Positions 6,719 to 9,076 of a stretch of DNA of 9,076 bases are shown here, piece by piece. This DNA comes from Candidatus Iainarchaeum sp. (GTDB lineage: Archaea; Iainarchaeota; Iainarchaeia; JAADDC01), in assembly GCA_015520865.1 (NCBI GenBank), contig WAPE01000053.1, positions 1 through 9,076 on the forward strand, given 5' to 3'. The notes beneath the pieces were generated by a model. It was given only the letters and a program-made list of their open reading frames with translations. It did no database searches and had not been told where the DNA came from. The position numbers were made by a program, and so were the translations under genes. Position 1 is the first letter of the stretch, and each line of letters begins with the position of its first letter.

Positions 6719-7765
6719 TCAGCGGACGAGGAAGTAGGCAGCGACGGCAAGAACTATGAAGGCCACCGCAATAATGAGTGTGTAATCGTTTGTCGGGGCC
6801 GTAATCTCCTTATGGAACGAACATTCTCCTACCTTTCCATCCAGAACGAGCCGTGGTCCGTTGCTCTCAAAGACGTAGTACATACCGTTCCTAACGAACG
6901 TATAGCTGCCGTTTAGTTGAATCTTTGGTGTATAAACCGGGATACCTGATAAGAGGACTTGGAACTTTCCACCAATACCGTTCTTCGTTTCTTCTATATC
7001 GAGGAACTTCACATCTACGTCACAGGATGCCAACCTTGTAACTGCTGGCTCAACCTCAGGAGGAACAGTCGTCCGAACCGTGTAATGAACGGATTCCACC
7101 TTATTAGCCTCGAGTTTAACGACCCATGCGATGACAGGATCGAAGTTTAGAATGAGGTAACTACCATGGAGATTTAGCTCGATGTTGCCCTCTCCTTTGG
7201 GAAGGTTCTCCTCTACTAGGTAGAGCCCGTTCCTTTCGGTAAAGAGGACGATGTTGACCTCCGCGAGGTTTCTTTCTTTGTCAAAAAGAAGGTGCTTCCC
7301 TACCATCACGCTACCTTTTCTCAGAACCATCTTTAGCTCCACCATCGTACCCTTCTTTACCCTAATGACAACCTTTCCAGCCCTCTTAAGAGCTTCCTTG
7401 TTTACCTCCATCCCGAGATGTCTGGCCACGGCAAGGATACCCCTCGGGATGTTTTCCTCGACGACTCGAGGCGCCTTTGTCGGTCGTATATAGAGGAGGT
7501 TTCCGTGCCTCTCAACGGTGTAGTTATTTACCTCAACGGGTCCGTTAGATTCCTCGGTGGCTTTTACCATTCTTCGGAGTTCTTCCTGGGTAAGAGATAC
7601 ATTTCCCTCCACAACGTAGACGATTTTCTTGGCCTGATAAACGCTAGGGTTGTTTGTCTCCTGAACGTGAGGAGCAGTTGACCGATTTAAGCCAGCTGTA
7701 AACTGCGGAACACCGAACACAACCGGTAGGAGAAGCAATAGAACGATGAGGGTCCAGCGCTTCAC
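6719..7765 (-). CDS. Secreted, C-terminally membrane-anchored surface protein, unknown function
   Basis: I do not recognise the family. Of 348 residues, 1-18 are a signal peptide (positive MKR, hydrophobic core WTLIVLLLLLPVVFG). The body is strand-rich and probably extracytoplasmic. Residues about 327-347 (YTLIIAVAFIVLAVAAYFLV) form a C-terminal transmembrane anchor ending in Arg, so the bulk should face outward. Several N-glycosylation sequons occur (NRS, NVS, NYT, NGS). Two Cys lie in the C-terminal half (ASCDVD and GECSF) and could form one disulfide. Two similar strand-rich stretches, LLFDKERNLAEVNIVLFTER and the segment after it, hint at beta-sandwich modules, but I cannot assign one. 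The start is GTG 7765; a BRE/TATA-like element centred 25 nt upstream supports it and a leaderless mRNA. It may be co-transcribed with serS. Confidence 0.8.
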   Translation of the reverse strand: MKRWTLIVLLLLLPVVFGVPQFTAGLNRSTAPHVQETNNPSVYQAKKIVYVVEGNVSLTQEELRRMVKATEESNGPVEVNNYTVERHGNLLYIRPTKAPRVVEENIPRGILAVARHLGMEVNKEALKRAGKVVIRVKKGTMVELKMVLRKGSVMVGKHLLFDKERNLAEVNIVLFTERNGLYLVEENLPKGEGNIELNLHGSYLILNFDPVIAWVVKLEANKVESVHYTVRTTVPPEVEPAVTRLASCDVDVKFLDIEETKNGIGGKFQVLLSGIPVYTPKIQLNGSYTFVRNGMYYVFESNGPRLVLDGKVGECSFHKEITAPTNDYTLIIAVAFIVLAVAAYFLVR

Positions 7766-7785
7766 AGCATCAATAGGGTTTTACC

Positions 7786-7801
7786 GTTATTAACGCTTTC
7801 G
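7786..7801 (-). promoter_or_regulatory. Promoter of the surface-protein gene
   Basis: Minus-strand CGAAAGC (BRE-like) followed by GTTAATAAC (TATA-like), centred 25 nt before GTG 7765. The spacing predicts transcription starting at or within a nucleotide or two of the start codon. Confidence 0.6.
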
Positions 7802-7810
7802 TCGAGGGTC

Positions 7811-7827
7811 GGCGAAACCTTTAACAA
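7811..7827 (+). promoter_or_regulatory. Promoter of idi
   Basis: GGCGAAACCTTTAACAA resembles an archaeal BRE (CGAAA) plus TATA (CCTTTAACA) and is centred about 29 nt before ATG 7851, so the idi mRNA is probably leaderless or nearly so. It lies back to back with the divergent surface-protein promoter within an 85-bp intergenic region. Confidence 0.6.
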
Positions 7828-7850
7828 GGACGTTGGTTAATTTTCTTCCC

Positions 7851-8372
7851 ATGAGCTTCGTGATCCTCGTGAACGAGGAGGACGAACCTGTAGGTGTTAT
7901 GGAGAAAATTGAAGCCCATAAGAGGGGTGGAACCCTCCACCGGGCATTCTCAATACTAATTTTCAACGATAAGGGAGAGCTTATGCTCCAGCTAAGGAGC
8001 CGAAAGAAGTACCACGCCGGAGGCCTTTGGACGAACACCGTTTGTTCTCATCCAAGACCCGGAGAAGATGTCCTAACGGCGGCCCACAGAAGATTAAAGG
8101 AAGAAATGGGATTCGACACTCAGTTGAAGGAGATTGGCAGTTTCATCTACAGGGCAGACGTAGGTAACGGTCTGACGGAGTACGAGTTTGATCACGTTTT
8201 GATAGGATACTACAACGGACTTCCGAACCCGAACCCAGAAGAAGCTGATGGCTGGAAGTGGATGGACTTCGCCGAGGTACTCGTCGATGCGAAGATGAAT
8301 CCAGAGAGCTATACACCGTGGTTTAGGATCCTGTTGGAACGCTTTGGCGAGAAGATACTGAGAATGTTATGA
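7851..8372 (+). CDS. idi: Isopentenyl-diphosphate delta-isomerase, type 1 (Nudix fold)
   Basis: Interconverts isopentenyl and dimethylallyl diphosphate, supplying the primer for archaeal isoprenoid lipids. Of 173 residues, metal ligands and catalytic residues line up with the E. coli enzyme: H23, H30, catalytic C65 in WTNTVCSHP, H67, and the Glu pair E110/E112 (TEYEFDH). The Nudix-like helix is AAHRRLKEEMGF (77-88). The conserved substrate-binding QLRSRKKYHAGGLW precedes the Cys motif. The start is ATG 7851; an in-frame TTG at 7833 would lengthen it by six residues without conservation and lies upstream of the expected transcription start. Most archaea use the unrelated flavin-dependent type 2 enzyme, so this choice is informative for lineage or transfer. 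It is followed by a structured GC-rich element and lies near a lipid-kinase-like gene. Confidence 0.95.
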   Translation: MSFVILVNEEDEPVGVMEKIEAHKRGGTLHRAFSILIFNDKGELMLQLRSRKKYHAGGLWTNTVCSHPRPGEDVLTAAHRRLKEEMGFDTQLKEIGSFIYRADVGNGLTEYEFDHVLIGYYNGLPNPNPEEADGWKWMDFAEVLVDAKMNPESYTPWFRILLERFGEKILRML

Positions 8373-8376
8373 GGTG

Positions 8377-8455
8377 TGGCCGGCCGTCCGAGCGGGGATT
8401 CATAGGTGCCGGCTTACACACCAGCACTCCACCCCGCGGCTCTTGCAGCCGGCCA
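8377..8455 (+). ncRNA. Candidate GC-rich structured RNA or structured 3' UTR after idi
   Basis: A 79-nt segment with 55 G/C (70%), clearly richer than its surroundings. It folds as one long interrupted hairpin. P1 pairs TGGCCGGC (8377-8384) with GCCGGCCA (8448-8455), 8 perfect pairs. P2 pairs GCGGGG (8392-8397) with CCCCGC (8432-8437), 6 perfect pairs. P3 pairs GGTGC-GG (8405-8412) with CC-GCACT (8421-8428), with one C/A mismatch and a G-U pair, closing the loop CTTACACA. Internal loops are 7/10 nt between P1 and P2 and 7/3 nt between P2 and P3. The element starts 5 nt after the idi stop, and no good promoter precedes it, so processing from the idi mRNA or a 3' UTR role is as likely as an independent RNA. 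It does not fit a tRNA cloverleaf, and the ACA box of an H/ACA guide is not at the expected place. The strand is uncertain because stems are symmetric. Confidence 0.45.
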
Positions 8456-8469
8456 TCAATAATTGGGAA

Positions 8470-8483
8470 GAAAAAGCTTAAAG
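8470..8483 (+). promoter_or_regulatory. Possible upstream TATA element before the 8562 gene
   Basis: GAAAAAGCTTAAAG resembles BRE plus TATA and would start transcription near 8502. No good start codon lies at that point, so it would give an mRNA with a roughly 60-nt leader for the gene at 8562. An imperfect inverted repeat GTTGGG-8 nt-CCTAAC (8484-8503) lies directly after it and could be an operator or leader hairpin. The evidence is weak. Confidence 0.3.
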
Positions 8484-8529
8484 GTTGGGTTCGAATTCCT
8501 AACTTGGCAACAACCTTTCTTAACGGCGT

Positions 8530-8541
8530 TCCTTAAATACC
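8530..8541 (+). promoter_or_regulatory. Proximal TATA box of the 8562 gene
   Basis: TCCTTAAATACC, centred about 26 nt before GTG 8562, matches the leaderless spacing seen at idi and PAN and supports GTG 8562 as the start. Confidence 0.5.
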
Positions 8542-8561
8542 CCGGAGCCTTTTATTCTCCC

Positions 8562-8921
8562 GTGAGGGCGGGGGATCTATGGAAGCGGCTGGTAAGGCGG
8601 TATGACATCGCCGTTGATTACTCGCCCGATGAGTACGAGGTCTTTAACGGGACGGTTATTTTCTGGTTCTACGAAGGAGGAAAGCTACACAGAGTTCTGA
8701 AGAAGCTGAAGGAGGTTGGCGTAGATTACAACGTACAGTGGGACCGTGAAGAGGGGGCCGTTGGTCTGGCCTCAAGAGGGACATCCTCCACTGAGGAGGC
8801 AGAGAGCGATCAGCCCCGCACCCATTATCGTATTATCTTCTACCTTGGGAACCGTTTCCAAAAACGGAGCTACGAATGTGGACAGCACCAAAAGCAGGGG
8901 GCCATAGAAGCCGTGCAGTAG
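8562..8921 (+). CDS. Small protein of unknown function, doubtful 3' end
   Basis: I do not recognise the family. GTG 8562 starts MRAGDLWKRLVRRYDIAVDY and follows a TATA-like box at leaderless distance. The in-frame region back to TTG 8463 reads as non-coding and contains promoter-like DNA. Residues 1 to about 65 look like a real soluble domain: a basic amphipathic helix, a strand pair (YEVFNGTVIFWFYEGG) and a basic helix (KLHRVLKKLKEVGVDY). After about residue 66 the sequence resembles antisense of the convergent kinase gene, giving a 150-nt overlap. Reading one base back after the G5 run at 8753-8757 would end it as GGRWSGLKRDILH with a stop at 8792-8794, a much shorter overlap. The length is therefore 119 residues as written, or about 77 if the run has lost one G. 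Function is unknown. Confidence 0.5.
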   Translation: MRAGDLWKRLVRRYDIAVDYSPDEYEVFNGTVIFWFYEGGKLHRVLKKLKEVGVDYNVQWDREEGAVGLASRGTSSTEEAESDQPRTHYRIIFYLGNRFQKRSYECGQHQKQGAIEAVQ

Positions 8922-9076
8922 AACAGAAGCCGTAAATGCTCCGAAAACTCCTCCTACAAAGCCCTCTAAAGTTTTCTTTCTGTTCCAAGGGATCGGATGT
9001 CTTCCGTAGATCTTACCAAGGATCGCAGCAAAGCCATCAACAAAAGCGATCATAAATGCCGTAAGCGGCATTATAC
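8772..9076 (-). CDS. Dolichol/phytol kinase-like CTP-dependent lipid kinase (SEC59 family), C-terminal part
   Basis: Membrane enzyme of the CTP-transferase/polyprenol kinase superfamily; members phosphorylate dolichol, phytol or similar isoprenoid alcohols using CTP. About 100 residues are visible and the 5' end lies beyond the right edge. The key feature is the cytoplasmic nucleotide-binding motif DGFAAILGKIYGRHPIPWNR with KKTLEGFVGG, matching the D-x-x-A-x-x-x-G and KTxEG pattern of SEC59/VTE5 proteins. Hydrophobic helices follow (GGVFGAFTASVLLHGFYGPL and LLVLSTFVAPFLE), then the late VEDNTIMGAGLIALCLL helix that in this family carries a conserved DN. CDP-archaeol synthase (CarS) is the main alternative, but its DGR/GDGKTxRG motifs are not present. 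Proximity to idi fits an isoprenoid-lipid context. The gene ends CLLSGGCPS at TGA 8772 and is convergent with the 8562 gene. The exact substrate cannot be told. Confidence 0.75.
   Translation of the reverse strand, partial: IMPLTAFMIAFVDGFAAILGKIYGRHPIPWNRKKTLEGFVGGVFGAFTASVLLHGFYGPLLLVLSTFVAPFLETVPKVEDNTIMGAGLIALCLLSGGCPS

Noticed and set aside
6688..6750. 21-residue N-terminal extension of seryl-tRNA synthetase
   Set aside because: The family begins MLDIxxIRxNPxxV; the extension is unconserved and overlaps the upstream coding sequence.
8378..8455. A tRNA gene, suggested by 7-bp ends, 78-nt length, a GTCCGAGCGG D-arm-like stretch and CTTACAC loop
   Set aside because: There is no T-arm: the 12 nt before the 3' strand do not pair and lack TTCRANN. 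The central pairs form one long hairpin instead of a cloverleaf.
8377..8458. Box H/ACA guide RNA or archaeal SECIS element
   Set aside because: There is no ACA box 14-16 nt after the upper stem and no kink-turn. No neighbouring gene shows an in-frame UGA at a catalytic position that would call for a SECIS.
8485..8508. GGGTTCGAATTCC as a tRNA T-arm
   Set aside because: The stem has a T/T mismatch and there is no upstream acceptor or D/anticodon arm at a suitable distance.
8463..8561. N-terminal extension of the small gene back to TTG 8463
   Set aside because: The segment contains promoter-like elements and its translation looks non-coding; GTG 8562 fits a TATA box at 26 nt.
8772..9076. CDP-archaeol synthase (CarS) for the right-edge gene
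   Set aside because: The visible motif D-x-x-A-x-x-x-G with KKTLEG fits the SEC59/phytol kinase branch; CarS hallmark motifs are absent, although the N-terminal half is not visible.

Overview
The window looks like a chromosomal segment of an archaeon, probably a thermophilic euryarchaeal-type lineage. It carries a proteasome-activating nucleotidase, an archaeal/eukaryal-type FEN-1 with a PCNA-binding tail, an MBF1-type transcription factor, and promoters with TATA/BRE-like elements about 25-30 nt ahead of start codons. Proteins are rich in Lys/Glu/Arg, and the one RNA-like element stands out by its high GC. I cannot name the genus. A type 1 (Nudix) IPP isomerase is less common in archaea than the type 2 enzyme and may help place it.

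Layout. (1) 1-1449, minus strand: an MBF1 homologue followed, with an ATGA overlap, by a membrane site-2 protease (M50) that leaves the window at its left edge. (2) 1489-4700, plus strand: PAN, then FEN-1, then a membrane-anchored protein of unknown function whose reading frame is broken at a C5 run near 4172-4176. The MBF1 and PAN groups are divergent and share about 39 bp of intergenic DNA that appears to hold both promoters. (3) 4693-7765, minus strand: an unknown surface protein with signal peptide and C-terminal membrane anchor, then seryl-tRNA synthetase, then thymidylate kinase. (4) 7851-8372, plus strand: type 1 IPP isomerase, followed by a 79-nt, 70% GC foldable element (8377-8455). 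(5) 8562-8921, plus strand: a small unrecognised gene whose tail runs deep into the convergent gene. (6) 8772-9076, minus strand: the C-terminal part of a dolichol/phytol-kinase-like CTP-dependent lipid kinase, cut by the right edge.

How the genes work together. The left half joins protein quality control (PAN feeding the 20S proteasome, a membrane-embedded protease) with a basal transcription co-factor and a replication/repair nuclease. The right half combines housekeeping (Ser-tRNA, dTDP synthesis) with isoprenoid metabolism (IPP/DMAPP isomerisation, polyprenol-type kinase). A consistent expression pattern is visible. Genes that begin a transcription unit have no Shine-Dalgarno but a TATA-like box 25-30 nt before the start, suggesting leaderless mRNAs. 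Downstream genes in overlapping operons (FEN-1, M50 protease) have GGTGA-type Shine-Dalgarno sites exactly 5 nt before ATG.

I saw no CRISPR array, insertion sequence, tRNA or rRNA, and no intergenic stretch above 300 bases. I see no convincing new defence or mobile system. The best leads are the structured element after idi, the frame-broken surface protein, the compact divergent MBF1/PAN promoter and the doubtful 3' end of the small gene at 8562.
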